Shown: positions 1 through 8,950, counted from the first letter of the stretch. The stretch: 15,338 nt of DNA from Candidatus Zixiibacteriota bacterium (GCA_030591405.1 JAUVBC010000011.1:1-15338), one strand, 5' to 3'. A program made the numbers and translations. Notes: a model not told the origin generated them from the letters alone.

Positions 1-84
1 AAAGTCGAGGAATTTTCAAGATACAAAAATTATGGTCATCTGATTTGCGGCTTATGCCTTCAATGCTGTGATGGGGATGGATAG
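1..84 (+). CDS. C-terminal end of an unidentified cysteine-rich protein (partial)
   Basis: Reading frame 1 is open from the first base of the window and ends at a TAG at 82-84, giving 27 residues of a protein that starts outside the window. The visible tail is hydrophilic and then carries the motif C-G-L-C-L-Q-C-C close to the end, a CxxC followed by a CC pair, which could bind a metal or an Fe-S cluster. It lies 12 nt before the DUF4416 gene on the same strand, so the two are probably co-transcribed. The fragment is too short to name a family; a ferredoxin-like or epoxyqueuosine-reductase-like tail is possible, but I cannot support it. That it is coding rests on the open frame, the Cys spacing and the tight spacing to the next gene. 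Confidence 0.45.
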   Translation, partial: KVEEFSRYKNYGHLICGLCLQCCDGDG

Positions 85-96
85 GGTATTATTCAA

Positions 97-636
97 ATGG
101 GACGGATTAAAAGACCATTACCGGGGAAACTGATTTTATCGGCGATATATTCTGTGCTGGGGCCGATGCATGATGCTATCGACGAGATCGAAAAAAAATT
201 CGGTTTTATAGAATTTGAAACCGATGAGCTTGAGTTTTTGCATACGACCTATTATCGCGAAGAGATGGGCGATAATCTGAAACGAAAGTTTTTTGCTTTT
301 GAAAAAATGGTCGATCGTGAGCGGCTCGCGGAGATAAAGATCTGGACCAATAAACTTGAAGAAAAATATGGCGAAAAAGTTGACGATTTTGTTTTTCGTA
401 AAGTGAATCTTGACCCGGGGATACTATCGCTGGCCAATCTTGTTTTGGCCTCGACCAAAGATTATTCGCATCGTATTTATTTAAGAGATGGAATCTATTC
501 GGAGGTCACCCTTGTTTATGAAAAAAAGAGGTTTAAAGCGCTTCCCTGGACATACCCCGACTATACCGAACCGGAGGTAATCGACTTTCTAAGCAGAGCG
601 CGGGAGACGATGAAAGGGATGGAATATGATGTTTAG
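97..636 (+). CDS. DUF4416 family protein
   Basis: This 179-residue soluble protein resembles the DUF4416 family from end to end. The family-like signatures are a start of the form P-x-K-L, a middle segment reading H-T-x-Y-Y-x-E-E-M-G, then I-K-x-W-T-N, then R-K-V-N-L-D-P-G, and a C-terminal block T-K-D-Y-S-H-R-I-Y-L followed by W-T-Y-P-D-Y. The length is normal for the family. No enzymatic function is established for DUF4416 as far as I know, and no signal peptide or membrane segment is visible, so it should be cytoplasmic. The ATG at 97 follows a purine-rich stretch. Its stop overlaps the start of the following lipoprotein gene by 11 nt, which suggests translational coupling, although a shared function does not follow from that. 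Confidence 0.85.
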   Translation: MGRIKRPLPGKLILSAIYSVLGPMHDAIDEIEKKFGFIEFETDELEFLHTTYYREEMGDNLKRKFFAFEKMVDRERLAEIKIWTNKLEEKYGEKVDDFVFRKVNLDPGILSLANLVLASTKDYSHRIYLRDGIYSEVTLVYEKKRFKALPWTYPDYTEPEVIDFLSRARETMKGMEYDV

Positions 637-1510
637 ATTTTTACTATTCAGTTTAATATTGCTGATTTTGATTGTCGCCTGCGATGAGGAATATTACCAG
701 CCAACCGGAGGTAACGGTGAACCGTCACCGAATTTTATCGAAACCGATGTCTCATTATCGCATGACCGCGAGTATATCTATTTTTCGGTCAGAGATACTA
801 TTTTTGACGGTAGTTACAGCGGTATTTTTAAGGCGCGGGCTACTCAGCCTGTAAGGGAAAAAATTTATCATGGTGAAAATTATAAATCGCCGACAATCAA
901 TTTTGATGACAATATTCTCGCTTATCTGTTTGAAAACAGAATTCATTATTATGATATCGCAAATGATACTTTGAAAAATTCAGGGATAATCGCAGAGTTT
1001 GAATCGATTGTTTATGTTAATCAGGACGTGCTTATTGCGGCCGGTGATATGACCAGAGATAGTATCTTTTTAATTAATGAAGCCGATTCATCATATCAAT
1101 ATTTGCGTGATGGCTGGGATCCAACTCTAATTGCGGCCGACACTTTTCTGTTTTTTGCCAGTTTGGATAATTTTACATTCCATATCTTGAAAGATAATCT
1201 TGAGGAGAGCAATCCCGAAACATTATTTACTATCCGAACCAGCGCTTTTCCGCATTGGCCTACCTTGCATCCCAACAGTGGCCATATTGCTTATGGAATT
1301 GATTCAAGCGGCCAAACCCTTATTTATTCCGGAACGGCGGGCGAATCGCCATTGCCGAGAGGAATGTTGACCTTTATCGATAGCTCGGAATATTCGAAAC
1401 CGTATATATTAAACTACAATCAAATTGTTTTTTCCGGGCCGGATGGATCGCTTTATCAGTCAGATTTCGAAGGGCTCAAATCTGTTCCATATATTTATGC
1501 CGGGGATTAA
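626..1510 (+). CDS. Predicted lipoprotein with TolB/WD40-like propeller repeats
   Basis: The 294-residue product begins with a hydrophobic signal peptide ending in a lipobox (L-I-V-A-C, Cys19), so it should be lipidated and anchored in the inner or outer membrane. After a short Gly/Pro-rich linker the chain shows irregular beta-rich repeats of the kind found in TolB/PD40 propellers, for example the segment around residues 210-222 (P-H-W-P-T-L-H-P-N-S-G-H-I-A-Y). The length would fit a partial or small propeller. Two ATG codons stand in tandem at 626 and 629; either gives the same signal peptide. It overlaps the DUF4416 gene and precedes murA by about 160 nt. No catalytic motif is visible. A role as a binding or scaffolding protein in the envelope is inferred from topology only. 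Confidence 0.7.
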   Translation: MMFRFLLFSLILLILIVACDEEYYQPTGGNGEPSPNFIETDVSLSHDREYIYFSVRDTIFDGSYSGIFKARATQPVREKIYHGENYKSPTINFDDNILAYLFENRIHYYDIANDTLKNSGIIAEFESIVYVNQDVLIAAGDMTRDSIFLINEADSSYQYLRDGWDPTLIAADTFLFFASLDNFTFHILKDNLEESNPETLFTIRTSAFPHWPTLHPNSGHIAYGIDSSGQTLIYSGTAGESPLPRGMLTFIDSSEYSKPYILNYNQIVFSGPDGSLYQSDFEGLKSVPYIYAGD

Positions 1511-1585
1511 ATTTTATCAATTAGTCTTTTTTGTCTCATCAATTGTCCTAACATCATGCTTAGCCGGGTTTCGGAATGTTTAATA

Positions 1586-1614
1586 TTGCAAAGTGTATTC
1601 GAAAACTCTATTCT
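1586..1614 (+). promoter_or_regulatory. Candidate sigma-70-type promoter before murA
   Basis: TTGCAA at 1586-1591 and TATTCT at 1609-1614 are separated by 17 nt, an ideal spacing but with an imperfect -10 box. They lie in the 164-nt gap between the lipoprotein stop and the murA start. The rest of the gap shows nothing I can assign beyond a 28-codon ATG frame (1576-1662) that is probably chance. Confidence 0.35.
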
Positions 1615-1674
1615 GATTTTGATAAAAAAGTAAACAAAAAGTCCGGTTTAAGTGTTAAATGATTGAGGAAACTG

Positions 1675-2937
1675 ATGGATAAATTTGTAATAAACGGTGG
1701 GAAAAAACTTTCAGGAACGGTCAGAACCGATGGTTCCAAAAATGCGGCTCTGCCAATTATTGTCGCTACGATGTTGATCGATAATGGCGAGACGATTCTC
1801 GAAAATATTCCGCCACTTAGAGATATTGACACTGTTTCACAGGTTCTGGAGCATCTTGGCGCCAAAGTCGATTACGACGCCGAAGCGATGCGGATGGTTG
1901 TTGACGCGAGTAATATTACTAAGGATACCGCACCCTACGATCTGATGCGTAAGATGCGCGCTTCATTTTTGGTTCTGGGGCCACTTCTTGCCCGTCTGGG
2001 ACAGGCGAGAGTTTCATTGCCGGGCGGTTGTAATATAGGAGCGCGACCGGTTGATTATCATATTGCCGGGTTTGCCGATTTGGGTGCTACTATTTCAGTT
2101 GAATCAGGATATGTTGTCGCCAAGGCCAAACCTCTCAAAGGGGCGGTTATTTATTTTGATCGACCCTCACATACCGGTACGGAAAATCTGATATTTGGGG
2201 CGGTTTTTGCCGAAGGAACCACACAGATTGTAAATGCCGCTTGCGACCCGGAAGTTGTTGATGTCGCCAATTTTCTGAATGCCGCAGGAGCAAAAATTTT
2301 AGGTGCCGGAACATCAACGATTCTGATTGAAGGGGTCAAAAAACTAAATCCGGTATCTCACAAAGTATCAGGAGACAGATTAGTAACCGGGACCTATTTA
2401 AGTGCCGCCGCTATTACCGGTGGTTCGATTACGGTTGAGGGGATCGATCCGTCACATTTGACCATGGTCTCACGCAAATTATATGAAATGGGCAGCGAAA
2501 TCACAGAAAATAGGGACTCGATCCAAATCAAGGGTCCCAAAAAACTTAAACCGGTGAAAATTGTAACATATCCGTATCCCGGTTTTCCGACCGATCTGCA
2601 GCCTTGTCTGATGTCTCTGGCAACAGTTGCTTCCGGCACAAGTCATATCAGGGAGACGATTTACGAGGACAGGTTACGGCATACGATGGAGCTGAAGCGG
2701 TTGGGAGCCGATATCTCGGTAACTTCTGATGAAGCGACAATCAATGGGGCAAATAGGCTGAAAGGGGCCAGCGTAATGGCCTCCGATATCAGAGCCGGTG
2801 CCGGGCTGGCTGTCGCCTGTTTGGCAGCCGAAGGAACCAGCGAACTCCTTAGGGTTTATCACATTGACCGAGCCTATTATCGTTTAGAGGATAAGCTTTT
2901 AGCGCTTGGTGCCGATATAAAGAGGGAAAAGGAATAA
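1675..2937 (+). CDS. murA: UDP-N-acetylglucosamine 1-carboxyvinyltransferase MurA
   Basis: MurA transfers enolpyruvate from phosphoenolpyruvate to UDP-GlcNAc, the first committed step of peptidoglycan synthesis, in the cytoplasm. With the ATG at 1675 the product has 420 residues, the normal family length. Key residues are present: Lys22-Asn23 in G-S-K-N, the catalytic Cys119 in L-P-G-G-C-N-I-G-A-R-P (equivalent to E. coli Cys115, the fosfomycin target), the Asp of F-P-T-D-L-Q, and the D-I-R-A loop followed by Y-H-I-D-R near the end. The frame can be extended to a TTG at 1663, but GAGGAA at 1665-1670 then lies inside the gene, whereas it sits as a ribosome-binding site 4 nt before the ATG. I therefore choose 1675. 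The window therefore belongs to a peptidoglycan maker with a Cys-type, fosfomycin-sensitive form of MurA. Confidence 0.97.
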   Translation: MDKFVINGGKKLSGTVRTDGSKNAALPIIVATMLIDNGETILENIPPLRDIDTVSQVLEHLGAKVDYDAEAMRMVVDASNITKDTAPYDLMRKMRASFLVLGPLLARLGQARVSLPGGCNIGARPVDYHIAGFADLGATISVESGYVVAKAKPLKGAVIYFDRPSHTGTENLIFGAVFAEGTTQIVNAACDPEVVDVANFLNAAGAKILGAGTSTILIEGVKKLNPVSHKVSGDRLVTGTYLSAAAITGGSITVEGIDPSHLTMVSRKLYEMGSEITENRDSIQIKGPKKLKPVKIVTYPYPGFPTDLQPCLMSLATVASGTSHIRETIYEDRLRHTMELKRLGADISVTSDEATINGANRLKGASVMASDIRAGAGLAVACLAAEGTSELLRVYHIDRAYYRLEDKLLALGADIKREKE

Positions 2938-2967
2938 TTTAGAAATATTAACTCGGATAGTATAAAC

Positions 2968-5900
2968 ATGATTAAAAAACTTATTTTCATATTTGTTATA
3001 TTGCTAATGTCTGGATCACTTTTTGGACAAACTACCTATTTTGGCAAAAATAAGGTCCAATACGACCAATTCGACTGGCAATATATTCAAACCAGGTATT
3101 TTGATATTTACTTTTACGATGTCCATTATGAAACGGCCAAATTTTCGGCGACCGTTTTGGAATCGTCGTATGTAGTTATCTCAGATGAGCTAAATTATCG
3201 CGTCCATAAGCGGATACCGGTTTTTCTTTATTCATCCCATAATGATTTTTTGCAAACAAATATCATCTCAGGTATGATTGGTGAGGGAACCGGTGGTTTT
3301 ACCGAATCGGCCAAAAACAGAATTGCCATTCCCGTTAGTGGCTCGTATGAAAACCTGCGACATGTTTTACATCACGAGTTGACTCATGCCGTCGTTTATG
3401 ATATGATACTCGGCAATCTGTTTACTTCGTTACTTTCCAAACGTCGTCTCTTTGCGCTGCCGCTCTGGTATGCCGAAGGTTATGCCGAATACAGCTCCCG
3501 CGAACATTGGCATTATCGGGCCGATATGATTGTTCGTGATGCGACCATTAATAATTATCTCTATTCACCTGAATTTGTCTATGGCGGTTTGGAATATTAC
3601 CAGGGCCCGGCCATGATAAATTATATCGCCGATAATTATGGGAAACAGAAACTGGGTGATATTCTGGTCAAAGGGAAGGTCCATTTGACCATGAATAAGG
3701 CGCTGGAGGCGTCTATTGGCATAACCATGGAGGAATTCTGGGAGAATTTCTCAAAAGAAATGAAACGGCGCTACTGGCCTGAGATTTCAAAACGTATGGA
3801 TGCCAGTGAGATTGCCAACCCATTGACCAATCATATGAAAGATGCCTCGAACCGAAACGAAAAACCTATTTTTTCCCCAAAGGGAAATCATCTTGCCATC
3901 TTTTCCGACCGTTCTGATTATACTGAAATCTATCTTATCTCGGCGGTCGATGGTTCAATTTTACAACGCCTGGTGAAGGGTAATCGGACCGGTGATCTGG
4001 AATCTTTACACTCTTATCTTTCCGGAATTGCTTTTTCACCCGATGGCGAAAAAATCGCATTTGTCTCCAAAACAAAAGGGAAAGATGCTCTTTATTTTAT
4101 GACAATTAGTGACAAGAATATTTATTTCCGGAAACGATATGATCTGAGCAGTATATTTTCTCCGGTATGGTCACCAGATGGTTCAAAAATCGCATTTTCG
4201 GCACTCAATGATAAGTTTCGCGACATATTTATATATGACATTGAGAAAGATTCGACATACAATCTTAATCTTGATTGGTATGACGATATGGACCCGCATT
4301 GGTACCCCGATTCTAAGCAGTTAGTATTTTCTTCGGATCGACCTCATCCCGATAATGAACTCATATTAAAAAATATCTATGAAGTTGCGGATGATTCAAC
4401 ACATTGGGAAACAATTTATTACGATAGAGAATATGGCAACTATAGTCTCTTTACAATTGATGTTGAAACTGAGGAAATTGTTCCGGTAGCCTGCGGTCCG
4501 GGACAAAATCGGGAACCGGTTGTTTCTCCTGATGGCAAAAAAATATGTTTTGTCTCCAATAGAAATGGCATCGATAATCTTTATCTAACCGATACCGAAT
4601 CTCCAAGAACATTTGCCATAACCGATTTATTAACAAATACTGAATCACCGTCATGGTCGCCCGATGGTAAACAGATCGCTTTTGCATCTTTTAACAATCG
4701 AGGTCAGGATATATATCTGCTGAAAGATTTAAAACCGACCGGTGATAATGGTATTCTGGAACCAACCGGGTTTGTGAAGGGCGAATATCTTAGTAACAGG
4801 GTGAAAGATACGCTTATAGAAGATAGTTTCTTTATAGAAATTGATTCTGATTTTGTTGCCCTTGAGAAAGTTGATTCGATTCCAGTCAGCTATGCTTTTG
4901 TCAGTAGTGAAGATTCAACCTCACCTGATGAAGATACTCTTCCACCGATTACCGAAACAAATGAGGAAGACAGCACCCGCGTTGAGAATGGAGAATTTAT
5001 CTATGTGTCTGATAATGATGAGGCTTCTGCCAGTGATCCGGTCGACGGTCTTTTCACAGATGTAACCGATACTACCAAAAGTGGCAATTTTTTAACTACC
5101 GAAGAGTTGGCCGTTTTTGATTCAGTCTCCCAAAATAGTTTGCTTCCAAATGGTGAGTACAAAGTTCAGGATTATCGGGTAAAGTTTACTCCCGATTTTG
5201 TTAACGGTGGATTATCTTATGATACCTTCTTTGGAATTCGCGGTCAGACAGTTTTTGCCTTTTCCGATTATACCGGGGATCATCAACTGTTTCTTGTTAC
5301 CGATCTGGTCAATACTATCGATCAATCCAATCTGCAGCTATATTATTTCTATAATAAAATGAGACTAAATATTGGCGTTGGTGCCTTCCATACAAAAAAT
5401 TATTATATCGATAGCTTTAATCATCTCTTTTCAGATCGTATGTATGGTCTGCAGAGTAGTTTCACCCTTCCTTTTTCTATGTTTTTTAGAGCCGAATTGA
5501 CCGCTTCCCAAATATTTATTGATCGCAAATTTCATGATAGCGATGATCCACGTTCAAATCGCTCGACCAAAGCGGCAATGGCTACCTTTTCTCTGGTTCA
5601 GGATAATATCTTGTGGGGGATCACCGGACCGCTTAATGGACGTCGCTCCCGACTCGATATAAGTGGTGCCACCGATCTGTTTGGTGGAAATTCAGTTTCA
5701 TTTTATGCTGCGGAATTTGATTATCGTAAGTACTGGCATTTGAAAGGTCTCTTTTCCACCGCCATAAGAATTTCCGGCGGTGCTTCATGGGGCAAACAGC
5801 CGAAAAGATATTTTCTTGGGGGAACCAGCAATTACATTGGAAGTACTGTTATTGATGCTCAAGTTTATGATGAAGATAATCTTTATTTCGCATCTGTTAT

Positions 5901-6264
5901 CACACCAATGCGGGGGTTTGATTATTATGAATTTTATGGGACCAGATATTTCCTGACAAATTTAGAGTTCCGATATCCGTTTGTTGATTATCTGCAGACC
6001 AATTTCCCATTGCCAATGACAATCAGATATGTCACCGGCGCCCTGTTTCTTGATTTGGGCGCAGCCTGGGATAATGATGAGACATTCAAAGGCGGTAGCT
6101 CAGTTGGCGACCCGCATTTGCAGGATATTCGGGCCGGGTTTGGTTTTGGTATCAGGGCAAATCTGGGGATATTTGTTCTAAGATATGATTTGGCCTGGAA
6201 AACAGATTTGGCTACAGTTAGTCATCATCCAAATTATTCATTCTCGCTTGGTGCTGATTTTTAA
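2968..6264 (+). CDS. Secreted fusion: zinc metalloprotease domain, TolB-like propeller and BamA-like outer-membrane barrel
   Basis: This 1098-residue protein has a Sec signal peptide (residues 1 to about 20, likely cleaved before Gln21). A peptidase-MA-like gluzincin domain follows, with H136-E-L-T-H140 and, about 30 residues later, W-Y-A-E-G-Y-A-E-Y, whose Glu170 would be the third zinc ligand. From about residue 290 to 585 come TolB/PD40 repeats (F-S-P-D-G-x-K-I-A-F and W-S-P-D-G variants, at least five). An acidic, Ser/Thr/Asp-rich linker occupies about 590-735. The last 360 residues look like an Omp85/BamA-type surface-antigen barrel and end in Phe after an aromatic/Gly pattern typical of the barrel recognition signal. 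I infer a periplasmic protease and propeller tethered to an outer-membrane pore, perhaps for envelope protein maturation or secretion; the substrate is unknown. It begins 30 nt after murA and ends just before a terminator. Confidence 0.88.
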   Translation: MIKKLIFIFVILLMSGSLFGQTTYFGKNKVQYDQFDWQYIQTRYFDIYFYDVHYETAKFSATVLESSYVVISDELNYRVHKRIPVFLYSSHNDFLQTNIISGMIGEGTGGFTESAKNRIAIPVSGSYENLRHVLHHELTHAVVYDMILGNLFTSLLSKRRLFALPLWYAEGYAEYSSREHWHYRADMIVRDATINNYLYSPEFVYGGLEYYQGPAMINYIADNYGKQKLGDILVKGKVHLTMNKALEASIGITMEEFWENFSKEMKRRYWPEISKRMDASEIANPLTNHMKDASNRNEKPIFSPKGNHLAIFSDRSDYTEIYLISAVDGSILQRLVKGNRTGDLESLHSYLSGIAFSPDGEKIAFVSKTKGKDALYFMTISDKNIYFRKRYDLSSIFSPVWSPDGSKIAFSALNDKFRDIFIYDIEKDSTYNLNLDWYDDMDPHWYPDSKQLVFSSDRPHPDNELILKNIYEVADDSTHWETIYYDREYGNYSLFTIDVETEEIVPVACGPGQNREPVVSPDGKKICFVSNRNGIDNLYLTDTESPRTFAITDLLTNTESPSWSPDGKQIAFASFNNRGQDIYLLKDLKPTGDNGILEPTGFVKGEYLSNRVKDTLIEDSFFIEIDSDFVALEKVDSIPVSYAFVSSEDSTSPDEDTLPPITETNEEDSTRVENGEFIYVSDNDEASASDPVDGLFTDVTDTTKSGNFLTTEELAVFDSVSQNSLLPNGEYKVQDYRVKFTPDFVNGGLSYDTFFGIRGQTVFAFSDYTGDHQLFLVTDLVNTIDQSNLQLYYFYNKMRLNIGVGAFHTKNYYIDSFNHLFSDRMYGLQSSFTLPFSMFFRAELTASQIFIDRKFHDSDDPRSNRSTKAAMATFSLVQDNILWGITGPLNGRRSRLDISGATDLFGGNSVSFYAAEFDYRKYWHLKGLFSTAIRISGGASWGKQPKRYFLGGTSNYIGSTVIDAQVYDEDNLYFASVITPMRGFDYYEFYGTRYFLTNLEFRYPFVDYLQTNFPLPMTIRYVTGALFLDLGAAWDNDETFKGGSSVGDPHLQDIRAGFGFGIRANLGIFVLRYDLAWKTDLATVSHHPNYSFSLGADF

Positions 6265-6279
6265 ATTTTAGTCAATTTT

Positions 6280-6319
6280 AAAGCCGAACAATCATAGATA
6301 GTGATAGTTCGGCTTTTTT
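6280..6319 (+). terminator. Rho-independent terminator after the fusion protein gene
   Basis: AAAGCCGAAC at 6280-6289 pairs perfectly with GTTCGGCTTT at 6307-6316; past an A/A mismatch, ATCA and TGAT extend the stem around a 7-nt loop. The stem runs into a T tract at 6314-6319. It ends the forward transcription unit. The opposite strand lacks a strong T run, so it probably serves the convergent lon-type gene only weakly. Confidence 0.9.
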
Positions 6320-6347
6320 ATTTCAACTATTTCGCTTAATTCTTTTT

Positions 6348-8825
6348 TTAATTTTCCGATTTTGAATTTCCGTTTGGTTTGTCATCTTTGGATGATGCCT
6401 TGATTTGTTCGGCCATCTTGTCCAATGCCTTATCGACGCGGTCGAATACTGAATCCTTGGTGAATCCGCCGCTCGGCAATTCTTTACCAGCCGGTATTCC
6501 GGTTAGCATTTCAATGCCTTCACTTATTATTTTTATCGGATAGATGCTGAATTTCCCTGCCGCCACTGCCTCAACTACTTCAGGTTTTAATTGCAGATCA
6601 TTAACATTTTGAATCGGTATCAAAACACCTTGTTTGCCGGTTAATCTTTTCGATTTGCAGACGTCAAAGAAGCCTTCGATTTTTTCATTGGCTCCGCCGA
6701 TCGGCTGTATTTCGCCGAATTGATTCACCGAACCAGTAACAGCCAGGTACTGTCTTATGGGAATCCGGGCCAGCGATGATAAAATGGCATAAATCTCGGT
6801 TGAGGAGGCCGAGTCTCCATCAACACCGGAATAAGACTGTTCAAAACAGATCGAGGCCGACATAACCAATGGTTTTTTTTGTGCAAATTTGCCGCGAAGA
6901 TAGCCGGTTAGGATCAAAACTCCCTTATTATGAGTCGGGCCTGAGAGATCGGCTTCACGTTCAATATTAACAATGCCGGCTCTTCCAACTGATGTTCGCA
7001 CAGTAATTCGTGTTGGTCGTCCGAAACTATACTCGCCGTTGCCATAGACGGCCAAACCATTTATCTGTCCAACTTTTTTACCGCTGATATTTATCAGGTA
7101 AGTATTATTGTCATACATATCTTGAACTTTGGTTTCGGTCAGATTTACGCGCTCTGTTTTTTGGCGAATGGCCAGACGAACATCCTTTTGAGTCACCGTT
7201 TTATGTTTTTTGTCGATTGCGCAAAATCCGGCTTCTCTGATAATATCGGCGATATTTGAAAATTGAGTTGATAATTTATCTTTCCGACCAGCCAGACGAC
7301 TGCCAAAAGTAGCAACTTCCTCAAGAGCGCCAGCATCAAACCGCGGGAGAGATTCGTTGTCAGTTATCCTTCTTATAAACGAAACATAATCTTTCAGCGA
7401 CTTATCGTTGAGCTCCATAACATGATCGAATTCGGCTTTGATTTTAAAGATTTTCTTAAAATCTTCTTCATAATTCCAAAGCGAATGATATATCCGTCTG
7501 TCTCCGATCAGAACCACTTTGACATTTATAGGGATTGGTTCCGGTTTTAAGGCCGATCCAGCCATCATATAGAATGGATCATATCCGGAAATTTCAAGCT
7601 CTCCGGTGGTTAGAGTTCGTTTTAGCGGTTGCCAAACGCCTGTTTCAGTGAAAAGATCAAGGGCACTAATAACCAGAAATCCACCCGAAGCACGAAGCAG
7701 TGATCCGGATTTTATTCGTGAGAAATCGGTTCGCCAATATCCAAAGCGGTCAACGACTCTTTCCAAAGTACCAAAAAGATTACGATATGAAGGAGAGTGT
7801 TCGATTATAATCGGTACCTTTTTGGTTTCACTATTATCAAGAACCAGATTGACGGCAAATTCCTCAAAAGGCTCTTTTTTCCTGAACGGAGGCGCCTCTT
7901 CTTCGCCGCGGCGGGGGCGCGCCTCTTTGAATCTATCCAGATCATTAAGAAGTTCCTGTTTTGCCGATTCAAGATAATCGGAGACTCTTTTATCGGGATA
8001 TTTCTTTTTTAACAGATCAAATTTATCGCTGACAAGTGGAGAGATAAAAGAAAAATCCAACTCTTCCAGTGCCGATTCCAGTTTATTGCCTAATTTTTTT
8101 GCTTCTGTCGCAACCTGATCCATTTCGCGGCGTAATTTACTTTTTGTCGCTTCAATTTCCACCAAACGCTCTTTGGAGAATTTTCCTTCGCGGGCCAGAT
8201 GTTCCAGTTTTTCAATCGAAGCTGGTTCATTGTCGATTACCGGTTGCAATTCTGTTCTAATCTCGCTGTCACTGATTTGAAGCTGAACCATTACAAATCC
8301 GCTATCGTTCATCTTTTTTTCGAACTCAGTCAGGATTTTTTTCTGGCGGTTGGAATAATCGTTGATTAGCCGGCTCCTTTTATCTTTAAAGTCTTCACCA
8401 GTGAAAATTTTGGGAACCGCTTTACGCAGTGAATTTACTATATATTCCGCTTCTTTTTTAAACTGGCGTCCCTCTCCAGCTTTGAATGAAAGTGCCAGTG
8501 GACAATCGGGATCGCTGAAATTATTGACATAACAAATATCATTAAGCTGAGGTTTTTCAGGATCAATATCTTCAAGGAGATGCTTGATTGTTGTGGAACG
8601 ACCGGTTCCGGTAAGCCCGGTGACAAAAATATTGTAACCGATGCTTTTGACCTTGAGGCCGAGTTTTATAGATTTGACCGCTTTCCCCTGGCCAATAATA
8701 GACCGGCATGGTTCAACATCGGCTGACGATTTTAGTTTGAGTTTTTTGAAATTTGTTACCGGTGAAAGATCTTTCGGTGTTAATCCTTTGACAGGACTGA
8801 TATTTTTAGTTTTTTTCGGCGTCAT
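6348..8825 (-). CDS. Lon-related ATP-dependent protease (S16 family, YcbZ/LonB-like)
   Basis: The 825-residue cytoplasmic protein has the layout of the Lon-related putative proteases with an AAA_32 domain. An N-terminal ATPase part carries a P-loop of the form G-L-T-G-T-G-R-S-T (about residues 70-78), in which Arg stands where Lys is usual; as I recall this is common in the family, so it need not be a defect. A charged helical insertion covers roughly 120-290, and a C-terminal S16 protease domain follows. The catalytic dyad is visible as Ser672 (G-D-S-A-S) and Lys715 (N-E-K-I-E-G), 43 residues apart as in E. coli Lon. The first ATG is at 8825, 4 nt after GGAGG; a TTG directly upstream (8828) lies too close to that site. 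It is transcribed towards the forward operon. The likely role is degradation of damaged or regulatory proteins. Confidence 0.92.
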   Translation of the reverse strand: MTPKKTKNISPVKGLTPKDLSPVTNFKKLKLKSSADVEPCRSIIGQGKAVKSIKLGLKVKSIGYNIFVTGLTGTGRSTTIKHLLEDIDPEKPQLNDICYVNNFSDPDCPLALSFKAGEGRQFKKEAEYIVNSLRKAVPKIFTGEDFKDKRSRLINDYSNRQKKILTEFEKKMNDSGFVMVQLQISDSEIRTELQPVIDNEPASIEKLEHLAREGKFSKERLVEIEATKSKLRREMDQVATEAKKLGNKLESALEELDFSFISPLVSDKFDLLKKKYPDKRVSDYLESAKQELLNDLDRFKEARPRRGEEEAPPFRKKEPFEEFAVNLVLDNSETKKVPIIIEHSPSYRNLFGTLERVVDRFGYWRTDFSRIKSGSLLRASGGFLVISALDLFTETGVWQPLKRTLTTGELEISGYDPFYMMAGSALKPEPIPINVKVVLIGDRRIYHSLWNYEEDFKKIFKIKAEFDHVMELNDKSLKDYVSFIRRITDNESLPRFDAGALEEVATFGSRLAGRKDKLSTQFSNIADIIREAGFCAIDKKHKTVTQKDVRLAIRQKTERVNLTETKVQDMYDNNTYLINISGKKVGQINGLAVYGNGEYSFGRPTRITVRTSVGRAGIVNIEREADLSGPTHNKGVLILTGYLRGKFAQKKPLVMSASICFEQSYSGVDGDSASSTEIYAILSSLARIPIRQYLAVTGSVNQFGEIQPIGGANEKIEGFFDVCKSKRLTGKQGVLIPIQNVNDLQLKPEVVEAVAAGKFSIYPIKIISEGIEMLTGIPAGKELPSGGFTKDSVFDRVDKALDKMAEQIKASSKDDKPNGNSKSEN

Positions 8826-8886
8826 CAAACCTCCGTTATTGGATTTGTGTAAATATAATCATTCAAATATTCAAACACAAGGATTC

Positions 8887-8899
8887 TTGACAAAGTCAA
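8887..8899. repeat. TTGAC-AAA-GTCAA palindrome between the lon-type gene and tRNA-Glu
   Basis: A perfect 5+5 inverted repeat with a 3-nt centre (8887-8899) sits in the divergent intergenic region, 4 nt before the TTGACA used as -35 of the tRNA promoter. It also holds a second TTGACA (8887-8892). It could be an operator acting on either side, a duplicated -35 element, or chance. Confidence 0.3.
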
Positions 8900-8902
8900 A
8901 TC

Positions 8903-8930
8903 TTGACATAGCCAAAATTCATATTATATT
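8903..8930 (+). promoter_or_regulatory. Sigma-70-type promoter of tRNA-Glu
   Basis: A perfect -35 box TTGACA (8903-8908) is followed after 16 nt by TATATT (8925-8930). Transcription would start near 8937, about 14 nt before the mature tRNA. The strength of the match fits a stable-RNA gene. Confidence 0.7.
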
Positions 8931-8950
8931 GTCGGAAATAATTTGATGAT

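Noticed and set aside
1663..1674. A TTG-initiated MurA four residues longer
   Set aside because: The ribosome-binding sequence GAGGAA would then lie inside the gene; the ATG at 1675 gives the normal length and N-terminus.
4841..5065. A 74-codon forward frame within the fusion protein gene
   Set aside because: It is an out-of-frame reading of the acidic linker, whose biased codons avoid stops in another frame.
7606..8260. Forward frames within the Lon-related gene
   Set aside because: They are antisense shadows of a well-supported protease coding region.
8587..8615. Arg in place of Lys in the P-loop of the Lon-related protease, taken as a defect
   Set aside because: As I recall, related YcbZ/LonB-like proteins share this G-x-G-R form, and the protease dyad is intact.
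8826..8828. TTG start for the Lon-related protease
   Set aside because: It is one base from GGAGG, too close for initiation; the ATG at 8825 has a workable distance.
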